Of a DNA stretch of 64,000 bases, positions 47,092-57,500 are shown piece after piece. The translations under genes were made by a program, and so were the position numbers. How positions within the stretch are numbered: position 1 is the stretch's first letter; the number at the start of each line of letters is the position of its first letter. Below the pieces are notes generated by a model. That model was not told the DNA's origin, ran no database searches, and was given only the letters and a program-made list of their open reading frames with translations. This DNA comes from a virus, in the IMG/VR virus record IMGVR_UViG_3300037540_000302, positions 1 through 64,000 of that record; one strand, given 5' to 3'.

Positions 47092-47348
47092 TTTTTTCTC
47101 CTTTTATTTTTATTCTCAATAAATCTTCTCATATTCCTAAAATGCCGTGCATGCCCAGCTAATTTTGTATTACTCTTTAAGTCAACCTGCTTATTTTCTT
47201 TTTCCTCTTTTGTCATGTCATCCGGATTTATCTCAATCAAAGAATCTTTAAGTTTTTCTAAATTTTCTAAATTTTCTAAATTTTGCTTTAACTCTTCTGA
47301 ATCTTGCTCATCTGTATCCTGATATATTTTCCCCGTATCTATATCCAT
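47088..47348 (-). CDS. Hypothetical charged protein, 86 aa
   Basis: Acidic N-terminus, Leu-Glu repeats (LENLENLEK, encoded by a 9-base tandem repeat near 47251-47285), basic C-terminus. Probably helical. Function unknown. Confidence 0.55.
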   Translation of the reverse strand: MDIDTGKIYQDTDEQDSEELKQNLENLENLEKLKDSLIEINPDDMTKEEKENKQVDLKSNTKLAGHARHFRNMRRFIENKNKRRKK

Positions 47349-47351
47349 GTT

Positions 47352-47858
47352 TTATTCCTTTATAACTTTATCTAAAATTAATTTTGATGCATCTTGTATT
47401 ATTCCAGAAGATGTTTTCATTACACTTAATCCTTCACTATATAATTTTGCTAATTCCCTATTGCTTTCTTGCACCCCATTGAATGCTTCAATGTTATTCG
47501 CAAAGCCACTTTTCATTTCTTTTCTTATGCTCTTTATATCACTCTTTATTGTTTCAATTTCTCTTGCATGAAGTTTGATTTCATCTGAATTTTTAGTTAC
47601 TTTACTTTTCAGCTTTAATAATTCTCCATTTTGATCATAATTCTTATCTTTCATGCTGAGATGTTTTTCTTCATCCCGATCTCGAATGGCATCAAATTTA
47701 CCTCTAAATTCTTTATTTGTTTCTTTTTGTTCTCTTTCATGTTTGTCAAGTCTTTTATTAAAGTTTTTGAAAAAAGATTTTGCAAAAAAAATAAAGATAG
47801 CAGATGCTACAGCAACTATTACTGGCGGCAATGCTATCTTTATTATTTCAATAATCAT
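47352..47858 (-). CDS. Membrane-anchored coiled-coil protein, 168 aa
   Basis: N-terminal transmembrane segment (about 6-28), then a long coiled coil. Could be a spanin subunit or tail-associated membrane protein. Overlaps the next gene by 4 bases. Confidence 0.6.
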   Translation of the reverse strand: MIIEIIKIALPPVIVAVASAIFIFFAKSFFKNFNKRLDKHEREQKETNKEFRGKFDAIRDRDEEKHLSMKDKNYDQNGELLKLKSKVTKNSDEIKLHAREIETIKSDIKSIRKEMKSGFANNIEAFNGVQESNRELAKLYSEGLSVMKTSSGIIQDASKLILDKVIKE

Positions 47859-48082
47859 TTACTTCTTACCGTTTTCTTTTTAATATTGAAATTGGTTGTA
47901 TTTAAGCCTTTATAGATGGCATATATGCCGCCGCAAAATCCACTTGCAACTGGAAAGCTTACAGACTTTGTAAAGAATGCCACCACTCCAAATAGTATCA
48001 AGGATCCCGTGAATATAGTTTCAACTTTCCAAATTATACTTTGGTTTTTCCAGGTTTTTTTATTGAGTTCATCTTGTTCCAT
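47855..48082 (-). CDS. Putative holin, two TM
   Basis: 75 residues: charged N-terminus, two transmembrane segments (about 21-41 and 45-61), basic C-terminus, as in class II holins. In the late region next to other membrane proteins, so holin is a fair guess. Confidence 0.5.
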   Translation of the reverse strand: MEQDELNKKTWKNQSIIWKVETIFTGSLILFGVVAFFTKSVSFPVASGFCGGIYAIYKGLNTTNFNIKKKTVRSK

Positions 48083-48339
48083 TACAATCTCCCTTCAATT
48101 AATTTATATTTCTTATAGATTGAAAATTTTTTTGAATAAATTAGATAATAAATCTTTTTAATCCATGACAGCTTTTTATTCCCTATAAATTCAGTCCATT
48201 CACGATTTATAATTTCTGTATATTCTCTGTCTAAATCGTATAATGGCGATTCACTTTTGCTATTTTTGAAATATTTAGTTATTTCATTTATAGATTTGAA
48301 ACCTAATTTTCTAAAATAATCAATATATTCTTGTTTCAT
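48082..48339 (-). CDS. Hypothetical protein, 85 aa
   Basis: A basic helical protein (KKIYYLIYSKKFSIYKKYK). Not recognised. Stop overlaps next gene by one base. Confidence 0.55.
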   Translation of the reverse strand: MKQEYIDYFRKLGFKSINEITKYFKNSKSESPLYDLDREYTEIINREWTEFIGNKKLSWIKKIYYLIYSKKFSIYKKYKLIEGRL

Positions 48340-48348
48340 TTATTTTTT

Positions 48349-48543
48349 TTAATCTCGCCATTGCCAATTAAAATAAATTACAAGAATTAACCATATCAGC
48401 AATAAGAACCAGTATTTGCCCAAGATGGCTAAAATTATAATTGTTATCGCAATAAAAACAATAGTCAGAATTATAATAGTTATAAGCCTTAATAATATTT
48501 TTGCTGCAATCCACAGCCATATTGTTTTAAAAAAGTTTTTCAT
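48349..48543 (-). CDS. Multi-TM membrane protein, 64 aa
   Basis: Almost wholly hydrophobic, two or three transmembrane helices. Member of the late membrane cassette. SD AGGAG. Function unknown. Confidence 0.55.
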   Translation of the reverse strand: MKNFFKTIWLWIAAKILLRLITIIILTIVFIAITIIILAILGKYWFLLLIWLILVIYFNWQWRD

Positions 48544-48555
48544 ATTTATCTCCTT

Positions 48556-48957
48556 TTAAAATCTTATTGACATTATAATTTTTAACATTTGCTTCAATTT
48601 ATTACTCAATATATCTATTTTGCTCTCAATCCTTGCCAGTTGATATTCCGAAGGGTGCATATTGAGTGCGGCAGTCGGGAACATGGCCATTCCCGTGACT
48701 TGACCTTTTACAGTAAACAATTTTATCATATACCATCCCCTCTCACCGCTCGGTGTAAATGGTAAATCAGGATTATAAGCCGGGACTGGGTTAGGGATCC
48801 AACATAGCCAATATCCATTTATATCGGGGCTAACTCCAGGAATATCATAAACTTCTGAATTTTCAGGTAAGTTATTTAATACCAATTCCTGGGTAACCTG
48901 CCCAAAGCATAGGCTTCCTATCATAATGATTATTAAAAATAAAATTGTTTTTTTCAT
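48556..48957 (-). CDS. Secreted protein with Sec signal peptide
   Basis: Signal peptide KKTILFLIIIMIGSLCFGQ, residues 2-20, with likely cleavage after FG. The mature part is Trp/Pro-rich then helical. Signal peptides ending FGQ or FAQ are common in Bacteroidota and spirochaetes. No lipobox. Function unknown. Confidence 0.6.
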   Translation of the reverse strand: MKKTILFLIIIMIGSLCFGQVTQELVLNNLPENSEVYDIPGVSPDINGYWLCWIPNPVPAYNPDLPFTPSGERGWYMIKLFTVKGQVTGMAMFPTAALNMHPSEYQLARIESKIDILSNKLKQMLKIIMSIRF

Positions 48958-49148
48958 ATTGTCTCCTTTATTTGTTTATTTATAAATATTTGATATTCCC
49001 TATCATTATCAGAATTTTCTTTAATCATTCTGTTAATTTCATCTGCCATAGATGGTGCTGGCGGATCATTTTCTTCTTTGATAAGCTTTAAATAATTAAG
49101 ATAACGTCTATTTTCTGCTTTCAAATCGAAAGTTGTCATTCTTTTCAT
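48954..49148 (-). CDS. Hypothetical protein, 64 aa, leaderless start
   Basis: Start set at ATG 49146-49148, the second Met, because the first lies in the transcription start region. Helical protein with DEINRMIKENSDNDREYQIF. First gene of the late membrane cassette transcript. Confidence 0.6.
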   Translation of the reverse strand: MKRMTTFDLKAENRRYLNYLKLIKEENDPPAPSMADEINRMIKENSDNDREYQIFINKQIKETI

Positions 49149-49154
49149 ACCCAT

Positions 49155-49183
49155 ATATTAATATATATTTATTTATATGTCAA
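49155..49183 (-). promoter_or_regulatory. Late cassette promoter, leaderless geometry
   Basis: TTGACA (49178-49183), 17-base spacer, TAATAT (49155-49160), 6 bases, ATG 49148. Confidence 0.7.
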
Positions 49184-49203
49184 CTTTTTAATTATTATAC
49201 TAA

Positions 49204-50667
49204 TTAATCTGTCCATAAAATAGCTACATCAAACGTAATACCCAAATTGTCATCAAGATTTATTGTGCGTACCAATAGTCCGTCATTAGCTTTCAATTCT
49301 CTACTATTTTGAAAACGATCTGTAATGAAATCCCTTGAACTTCCTGCACTATAATTAAATTCAGATGGATGCATTTCGTCAATTGTTGATCTAAAAATTA
49401 AATACATTACTTCCGTACCGGGATCATTTGTTGTATGGTCCCATCTTAATCCTGTTCTACCGGAAGCAACTGTTTCCCTGGCTATGGTTATAACATTTGT
49501 AGCAATATTTGTAATTTTTACTATTTCTCCATCTGTTTTATAATCACTATAAACCCAGATTAAATCATCTACTAAAAATATAGAACCATCAACTACTGTT
49601 AATATTGTCTCACCTTCATCCCAATCATTACCACCACTTTTAGCTGATTTTATAGTATTATTTATTCGATAGATATTGCCCTGTGCATTTTTATTAGTTG
49701 TATTCGCAAAGATATTTATCCCAACAAGAGACCAGATATTCGTTATGGTTATTGGAGTAATTAATATTTTTGGTTCACCAAAATAATATTGATCATCCCT
49801 ACCCCCACTATCAGTTTCATCTTTTGCTAAATTATCAATGGTTATGGGTGCAGCGGCAGCACCTTCGCCATCACATTGCGGCCATACTTCTTCATGAAAT
49901 TCTACAGGCAATGTATCTACAAAATTAACCCACTGCGTACCTGTTCCCAAATCTATTCTTTTCCCATCTCCTCCACCACTACTTGAATTTTTTATGGTAT
50001 TAAATTCACATCCAATCGAAATTTCATAACCCGCCTGGGCATTCCCAATTGAAAAACAATTATTAATTGAGATGTTATCTGCACTGGAGGCTGAAAGATA
50101 AAATCCTCTCGTATTGCCGCCTACGCCAAATGCACCACTATCTATTATTATTGCAAATTGAGATGAAAAATCATACCCGGTGGAAGTGTATCCAACAGCA
50201 TGGCTCCTTTGAATAAAAATGTAAGATCCATTTACATCAAATGATGTAATTGGGGTACCCACAACTGGACAAAGATCAACCACGCAATAATTACCATTTA
50301 TAACTAATCCTTGATTAATAGTAGGAGAAATAACTATGCTTTGTAAATCCGCCCCATCACCATTTAATGTTATAGTGCCAATAATCGTAGTAGCAATTTC
50401 GCCATATAGTTTAAGATAATCTAAATTCACGCTAACGTTTTCAGTATATATCCCGCCTTTTATTTTTATAGTATCACCTGCCGAACTAGCTGCCATGGCA
50501 GCTCCAATTGTTAAAAATGGATTATCAGGTATTTTCCCATCATTTGAGTCATTGCCATCAGTTGCCACATAATGTATTATGCCGCTTGATTGACTTCCAT
50601 AACCTGGACTAATACCGGACCAGCCCGCTCTTGATTCATATGTTTTTTGTGATCCTTTTGATCCCAT
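49204..50667 (-). CDS. Tail spike or fibre, parallel beta-helix
   Basis: 487 residues. IHYVATDGNDSNDGKIPDNP then FLTIGAAMAASSAGDTIKIKGG and YTENVSV is the usual start of phage pectin-lyase-like beta-helix spikes, and repeats of 20-24 residues follow. C-terminal 150 residues form a different beta domain. Likely the receptor-binding or polysaccharide-contacting protein of the tail. Confidence 0.75.
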   Translation of the reverse strand: MGSKGSQKTYESRAGWSGISPGYGSQSSGIIHYVATDGNDSNDGKIPDNPFLTIGAAMAASSAGDTIKIKGGIYTENVSVNLDYLKLYGEIATTIIGTITLNGDGADLQSIVISPTINQGLVINGNYCVVDLCPVVGTPITSFDVNGSYIFIQRSHAVGYTSTGYDFSSQFAIIIDSGAFGVGGNTRGFYLSASSADNISINNCFSIGNAQAGYEISIGCEFNTIKNSSSGGGDGKRIDLGTGTQWVNFVDTLPVEFHEEVWPQCDGEGAAAAPITIDNLAKDETDSGGRDDQYYFGEPKILITPITITNIWSLVGINIFANTTNKNAQGNIYRINNTIKSAKSGGNDWDEGETILTVVDGSIFLVDDLIWVYSDYKTDGEIVKITNIATNVITIARETVASGRTGLRWDHTTNDPGTEVMYLIFRSTIDEMHPSEFNYSAGSSRDFITDRFQNSRELKANDGLLVRTINLDDNLGITFDVAILWTD

Positions 50668-50680
50668 GTTTTCCTCCTAC

Positions 50681-51052
50681 TTATGCTTTTGAATCTATTG
50701 TTACCGCCAAATCGACAACGGCATCGTCTGTGCCAGTAATAGAAATTTCAAAGATAATAGCCGTATCAGATTTGCTACAACCTACGACAACGGTTTCACC
50801 ATCTCCACTCGTATCTGTCGTAAATATAGCAATCCATCTAGTCACATTGCCACTGCCATCAACAGTATCAATATAAATCTTTTTTGTTTCATCAGTATGC
50901 GGTACTCTCAATGCTCTTATAGTCAGATTTGTTGAATTATTTTGCGTATAATTTACAGCTAAATTTATAGACTCAACTCCAAAAGTTGAAATTTGCCATT
51001 GATTAGAACCTAGATCTGTAAGCGATCCGTCATTACTTGTTATTGTGCTCAT
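50681..51052 (-). CDS. Tail protein, 123 aa
   Basis: A beta-rich protein between the tail hub and spike genes. No family recognised. It could be a baseplate or fibre connector. SD AGGAGG. Confidence 0.6.
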   Translation of the reverse strand: MSTITSNDGSLTDLGSNQWQISTFGVESINLAVNYTQNNSTNLTIRALRVPHTDETKKIYIDTVDGSGNVTRWIAIFTTDTSGDGETVVVGCSKSDTAIIFEISITGTDDAVVDLAVTIDSKA

Positions 51053-51077
51053 TTTTACTACCTCCTAATTTATTTTT

Positions 51078-53864
51078 TTATTCAAAATCTATCCAATATT
51101 TTTGAAAAAAATTACTCATTAATCCATAAGGCATTACATTTAGAGTATCAGTTAGCCCTACATTTGGATTCAATTCAAACCAACCGGTTTGCCTATCTTC
51201 ATTCAAAATACCGTTCGCAGCAAAATATAAATCCTGAATATTACCATCTAAATAGTCACCACTATTCCCATTATTGCCAACTGTTATTTCTGCACCTATT
51301 GAATAGGCAAGGGAAGTTGAATCATAATCCTCCTGAATTCCATCAATATATAAGCCTTTATCATCTCCACTATTGCGATAAAATAAAATATGATGCCAAT
51401 TGCCATCTGCGACTGTTGATGTTGAGGTCATTGTCAATCTTATAATATTACTTTCTTCTAATATTATTCTAATTGTATCATCGGTTCTCTTAAATAGATA
51501 CCAATAGTTTTGAGCATCATCATAAGAACTCACTATTCTTTCCCTATTACTACTACTATTAAATCTTACCCAAACAGAAACCTGCACGCTTGGTATATCA
51601 AGGCTCCCTATATTTTCAAATATATGAAAATCTCCCACGCGAACATTATGATTAAATGTTAAATCAGATGAAGAACCATTAAAGGCAATTGAAGATTTAC
51701 CAAAAAGTGGATAACTATTATCATGAGTTACATCTGTTGAGGCAAACCAGCAAAAAGAATTTGCTCCTCTGTCAAGAAATTCCTTCGATCCGCTTTCGTC
51801 ATCTGATTGTAACAATACGGTACATTCCGTATCAATTTCTTCAATATGTGAAATGTCAACAAAATCAACCATAGCGGTACCCCCTGGAAATTCCATATTG
51901 ATACGTCTAATTTGCATTAAATGAAAATCATCATCTTTGAAATTATCATGTTTAAACTTCCAGATATGCAATGGGGTAAGAATGTCAATTAATTTTTGAG
52001 TGTCATTTATTTGTAATGATAATGGCATTACCCTAAAGGATACACTTTTTTGAGTATTGAATTTTTCTAACATCCATAGCTCTGCCGTTTGGAATGCCAT
52101 TCTATTAGAAAATGTAACATTAACGGGAAATAGAGGACATTCAATCTTTTCGTTCCTGATTGTATTCCATCTTTTTTGACTTTCATAATTATTGAATTGA
52201 TAATTTTTTTTATTGCCACCATCTGTATATCCCCATTCTGCATTAATCTGGTTTGTTAATTCTTGATATTCCTCTTTATCTTCAAATGGAATGAATGCAC
52301 TACTAATGCCTGGCTGCAATTCAGTTCTATCAGAATCAAGATATATACTAACGAAATCAAAGATACGGAATAATATTTTTCTATTGGAAGTTATATAATA
52401 TGACAAATCAAATGTTTCGCAAATTTTACTTTTTAAAATTTCAATTCCGGTTATATCACTATCAACAACAAAATGTGGGTCTGTATGGTTTTGCGCTCCT
52501 GGAATATCAGCATTATAATGCCTATTAGACCAGCCCAATTCTCCCGTTATATCAGTAATGTCAAATTCAAATTTATCAAAAAGTATTTCTCCAATTTCTT
52601 CAATCAAAGTCTCTGCGCTTATGTTGGGATATTTAAACTGTACTTTCAAATATTCTACATCCGCTATTGAATAATGCAAATCAACATAATGATATTCATC
52701 TGTTGCTGTAGGAACAATTAATGTACAGCTTGTAGTTCTGTCTACATCATTTGAATCAACAACATACTGGAAATCTTTTGTTCCACTCCAAACTATTATA
52801 TTTTGCACAGATTTGCCGATTATATATCTACCATCTGTAGTACCAGCAGTATCTTTTGTTCTCCATGCTACAATATAATCTTTTTTGCCTGCTGCGCTTG
52901 CCCCTGATACTTGAAATTGACCGGAAAAATGCGGTATAGACTGACCGACACTACTCTCGGGCGCATCTGGAAATCTGTCATTTGTTATCTTAGGAACTAA
53001 AGAATTGTTTTGTAATTCTGCATATCCATCCCCTAATGAGAAAGCAATTTCAAGCGGACTATAATTTATATCTGTTATTACATAATCTGATATTTTTGTT
53101 CCATCATCTCTTCTTGCTATAGCTCCATTGCCTATTATTCTTTGTGTTCCAAAATTGTCTAAAATGCTCCTGTAATATTTATCAGGATCGGCAATAGTTA
53201 TTGATACCCCTGATGTTTCATATTCTCCTTTATAGGCTGCATTTGTTGAAATATTAATTGAACTATTATTTATAATTCCAATATATTGAGCAGAATTATA
53301 GCTTACTGTTTTCCTGGCACAGAATAATGTATCTCTTCTGAACTCTATATCGTCAATTATAATATAAGCAGACGTAATAGTTGATCCAGTTCCTGCAGAA
53401 AAAAAATAACTTGAATAATCTGCATGTGTTATAAATTTTATTTCAATATATGTCCATGTCGTACATATTGGTAAATTTATATCATTATATCCTGCTGACA
53501 TTATAAAATTATCTTGTAAAAAAACTGTAGCGGTTGTATCATTAAGCGTAAACCTAAACTCTTTTCCCGCAATCTCGCTTTCATATTTATACCAGATTTT
53601 TAAATAATACCATGTTTTTTTTAGCAAAGTACGCGATTGTCTTATTCTAGCTGTCCCGGGAGTTGCATCATAAGTAAACTTAGCAGCAGAACTGCCAGAG
53701 GTCAATGGAGCTAAATCACTTACTTCTTGCGTTACCGTTGAAGCTCCAGTCGTTATAATTGTCCAATTATCAAGATTTGGTCCAGTCCAGTTTTCAAAAT
53801 CTCCATTCAAAAGCATCTCAACTGACCTATCAGAAAATTGTAATTGAAATATAACGTCACTCAT
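51078..53864 (-). CDS. Large tail protein with N-terminal CBM-like and C-terminal LamG-like domains
   Basis: 928 residues. N-terminal GDFENWTGPNLDNWTIITTG then a jelly-roll like a carbohydrate-binding module, a central alpha/beta region probably belonging to the tail hub, and a C-terminal LamG-like jelly roll (near 700-850) with GNWHHILFYRNSGDDKGLYIDG. The domain set suggests adhesion to host glycans. It starts at ATG 53862-53864, overlapping the preceding stop as TAATG. Confidence 0.75.
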   Translation of the reverse strand: MSDVIFQLQFSDRSVEMLLNGDFENWTGPNLDNWTIITTGASTVTQEVSDLAPLTSGSSAAKFTYDATPGTARIRQSRTLLKKTWYYLKIWYKYESEIAGKEFRFTLNDTTATVFLQDNFIMSAGYNDINLPICTTWTYIEIKFITHADYSSYFFSAGTGSTITSAYIIIDDIEFRRDTLFCARKTVSYNSAQYIGIINNSSINISTNAAYKGEYETSGVSITIADPDKYYRSILDNFGTQRIIGNGAIARRDDGTKISDYVITDINYSPLEIAFSLGDGYAELQNNSLVPKITNDRFPDAPESSVGQSIPHFSGQFQVSGASAAGKKDYIVAWRTKDTAGTTDGRYIIGKSVQNIIVWSGTKDFQYVVDSNDVDRTTSCTLIVPTATDEYHYVDLHYSIADVEYLKVQFKYPNISAETLIEEIGEILFDKFEFDITDITGELGWSNRHYNADIPGAQNHTDPHFVVDSDITGIEILKSKICETFDLSYYITSNRKILFRIFDFVSIYLDSDRTELQPGISSAFIPFEDKEEYQELTNQINAEWGYTDGGNKKNYQFNNYESQKRWNTIRNEKIECPLFPVNVTFSNRMAFQTAELWMLEKFNTQKSVSFRVMPLSLQINDTQKLIDILTPLHIWKFKHDNFKDDDFHLMQIRRINMEFPGGTAMVDFVDISHIEEIDTECTVLLQSDDESGSKEFLDRGANSFCWFASTDVTHDNSYPLFGKSSIAFNGSSSDLTFNHNVRVGDFHIFENIGSLDIPSVQVSVWVRFNSSSNRERIVSSYDDAQNYWYLFKRTDDTIRIILEESNIIRLTMTSTSTVADGNWHHILFYRNSGDDKGLYIDGIQEDYDSTSLAYSIGAEITVGNNGNSGDYLDGNIQDLYFAANGILNEDRQTGWFELNPNVGLTDTLNVMPYGLMSNFFQKYWIDFE

Positions 53865-54577
53865 TATCTTTTTTCCCTGAAACTTAAAGTGCAATTATAA
53901 TTTTCACAACGATTTGTAGTTAATGTTGATATATCAATAATCCCATAAAATGCCTCTTGCAATTGATCATCCCAAAGCACACAATCTTCTAATTCTCCAT
54001 ACGTTTGATCGAATAAATCAGCCTGCGCTTGTAATATATTAAGAAATGTCCATCTTCTTATATTGGCACGGTAAAGGAATTTTCTATAAATCTGACCTGC
54101 GCGCCCCCTTCTTATTTCAAATACTTTTTCACTTCCCATTTCTCGATCAATTTGATTATTTTTCGTAAATGCATCCCTATCCTGATAAAGTTCAAATTTC
54201 CCAAATTCAGTATAACTTCCGCTTGCCTTTGTAACTTTCATTAAAAAATATCTATATGTTTGATTAAGTTCAAGATATGATTTTGTATCTTTTGTAAGGG
54301 CTGTGGGACCCCAATCTGTTGCTGCTACTGTAGTGCCTGCTTGAATTGTAAATGTAGTATCCCCTGATTCTATGTTAGAACCATCAATAAAAACAGTTTT
54401 TATTGTTTTTGCAGCTCCATGATCTATCAATAACGATTCAGTTGTTATGCTTGTAGTGCGCCACTTGTTGGCCTGGCTATCATCATAAACAAATTCCTTT
54501 TCATAAGAATCTGCTTTGGAACTTGCAGTTAGCGTTGCATCTGCAACCGTTCCGTTATATGATATTTCGGCAGTCAT
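53864..54577 (-). CDS. Distal tail protein
   Basis: 237 residues immediately after the tape measure: a discoidin-like N-terminal half (KWRTTSITTESLLIDHGAAK) and a C-terminal beta-rich part with YRANIRRWTFLNILQAQADL. Its position matches the Dit protein of siphoviruses. Overlaps the tape measure by one base. Confidence 0.7.
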   Translation of the reverse strand: MTAEISYNGTVADATLTASSKADSYEKEFVYDDSQANKWRTTSITTESLLIDHGAAKTIKTVFIDGSNIESGDTTFTIQAGTTVAATDWGPTALTKDTKSYLELNQTYRYFLMKVTKASGSYTEFGKFELYQDRDAFTKNNQIDREMGSEKVFEIRRGRAGQIYRKFLYRANIRRWTFLNILQAQADLFDQTYGELEDCVLWDDQLQEAFYGIIDISTLTTNRCENYNCTLSFREKR

Positions 54578-57500
54578 TAATCTGTAGCCTCTCTTATAGA
54601 TTTAATTACACCTAGTCTATTATCTTTTATAGCCTCTTTGATTTTCCAGGCTACTTCATCAACTGAATCAGTTTTATCAACTGCCATGGTGATATTTAAA
54701 TTTAATTCTGAATTGCTACTTGTCCGATTGTTAGAATTATCATGTTCAACAAAAATTCTTTCACCTGAACTTGCTGCAAACAAAAAACTATCATTAGGAT
54801 TTCCCGGTGGCACCTTAAGCCCTCCTGGTGGAGTTTCATGTTGAAATCCTGGTATTTGTGGCTGAATATTCAATCCTAAATTAGTTTTGCCTAATTTATT
54901 TAAATTTCCCAAAGCCGATTTTACCAATCCCGCAACGCTTTCTTTACCATCTTCTGACATAAGCTTAAAACTTTCAGCCATATCTTGTGCGGTCTGATTG
55001 GCTTCATCTGCAAGATTATTCAAATTATCAACTGTTTTATCTGATAAATCTTTAATATCACCATCTATGCTTTCCGTTGCGGCGTCCATGCTGCTCGCCA
55101 TTGTTTTTGCAGTATTTTGTGATGTATCTCCAACCTTTTCAATTTCACTATTCATTTCCTCTAAGCCTTTCGTTGCTTCATCTGTACTGGTTATTGCTGC
55201 CTGGCCTAATTTTTCAAGCTCATCTTCATTTCCACCCAATTGTACAAATATCTTTCCAAGTATATCGGCTACTCGATCGAGCGGATCCGCCATTGCATCA
55301 AAGATGCCCGCTTCTTCACCCTGGGCAATAAGCTTCTTAGTATTTTCATCAAGTTCAAGTCCATATTTTTCACTTTGCTCTTTAAGCGTTTTTAAAGATG
55401 GCCCCAAAAGCGTTAACGCTTCTCCTGCTGAAAATCCCTGCTCGATTAATTTATCAAATTTTGAAGTAGCAGAACTTGCAAAGGCATCAAAGCTTTCTTG
55501 ATTTAGTGGCCCTAATGCTGCCGTGGCTTCTAATACTGCATTTAATCCCTCCACAGACTCAACCAATTCCTTATTATCATCAATGAGAGTTTTAAATCGT
55601 TTCAAAGTTTCAAAGGTTTCATCACCTTCCACTCCTAAAGCTTCCTGATTTGCAATTAATTTATCAAAAGCCCCACCCATCTGGCTTAACGTCTCTGTAA
55701 TCGAAAGTCCCGATTTCAACATATTGGCAAAAGTATTGAGTGTAATTGTTACTCTATTATTGAATTCATCAACATTATCAGTCGGGACTTGCAAAAATTT
55801 TTCTAAATCTGGAATTATATCCCTGATTGGTTCAAACCATTGGCTTGTTGATTTTGCCATTTCTTCTGCTGTCTTATCAGCTTCATCTTGTAATTTTTTA
55901 AATGCATCCTCCGCATCTAACAAATCTGAAATGTCCCATGATTTTGCCATATCTTCTAATTTTTTTGTAAGCTCATCTATTTCCTTTTGGCCTGTTATGC
56001 CAAATTTTCTTAATGCTTCAGCAGCAAGTTCTATCCCACCGGTCAGACCGTCCTTTCCAAATAAATCAGTTAAAGTATTTAGCCCACTTGTTAAAGCTCC
56101 CAATACATTACCGGACGCCACATTTGCGATTACATCTCCAAAGCCAGCAAATGCAGTCGCTAAAGTATCAGGAACAAAAGATAATCCTGCAAGAGAACGC
56201 AAAGCATTTATTACAAAATTGAGATTTTTTTCAAGTCCCAATAATTCTTTTGCTAATTTTTTAGCTTTTTCCGCTGCTTCATCTGCTGCTTCGCTTTCCT
56301 CTTCGAGAGCCTTCCTGCCTTCTATTAAAGCAGTATTAACACTTTCTAATCCTGGGACTAAATCAATTTCTTCACGGAAATTTCTATTTACAAGTTCCTG
56401 TGCTTCTGGCATCTCTTCAAAAATATCTTTTGTTTTCTTAAGGTTTTCTTTTCTTTCTTCCTCAATTTTAACCAATATTGGATATAATTTCGTAGCTTCT
56501 TCTAATGATATATTTAATGATTCTTGAATCTCTGCTATTTTAGCAAGTTCAGGCTTTTGAGCTTGCAGAATTGCCGTTGCCGACGCAAGCCCAACTCCAT
56601 ATTGCTTTGCTATTTTTTCAATTTCTGTTAATTCTTTGGCATTATCTTCTAAGCCTTTAGTATTTTTGTCTAATTCATCCGTTGCTTTTTTTTGTGTATC
56701 AATTTGGCCTCTTAATATTTTACGTGCCTTTTCAATTACAGATGCATTGACACCATGCTGCTCTGCATTTTTAACTAATTCATGAAGTTGATTAACAAGT
56801 AGATCATTTCTTTCTGCTGTTATATTATTTAATTCTTTTGTGGCTTTTGTAAGATTTGCTTGTGCCTCTGTGTGCCCGAATATTCCCACTTCTGCCTTTG
56901 ATAATATATCTTCTTGCTTTTCAATCTCTTCTCTCAATTTCTTTTGGCTTTCTCTTAACTCATCTATCCTTTGTGTGCTTTCCATTGTAGCTATTATTTT
57001 ATTATATTCTTCAAATCCTAAACCCGCCTGCCTTAATGCAGAAAATATTTTATCAAAATCTGATTCCCATTGGTCTGCTTGACTTGAAAATCTTTCTTGG
57101 GCTTTGCCTGCTTGATCTACAAGTCCGGATATTGATGCAATAGTTGCTACTATATTTGAAACAAATTTTGCAAGTAGGCTTGTAATGTTTGCTATAGCAT
57201 CAATGAATGCTTTATTTTCAAAGGCTTCTTTCAATCCCTTTAGTGCGTCATCAAATTGGGTACTTTGCAAAGTTGAATCTACAATTCTTTGGGTAAATAC
57301 TGTAAAAGCCTGTTTCGTTTGTTCTAATGAGAAACCGGCTTTATTAACACCGTCTGTGACTTCTCTAAGTGCTTCATCAGTTGCACCGGTAGATACTTTT
57401 ATTTTTTCAAATTTTTCATTAAATACGTCTGCCTGTCCGCCCGTAAGTGCAAATACCGCTGTCAATGCTTCTGCTCTTCTGAAAAGTTTTCCTATCGATT

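Noticed and set aside
47251-47285. Tandem repeat of a 9-base unit
   Set aside because: Only three copies; it encodes LENLENLEK and looks like a codon-level microrepeat of no wider significance.
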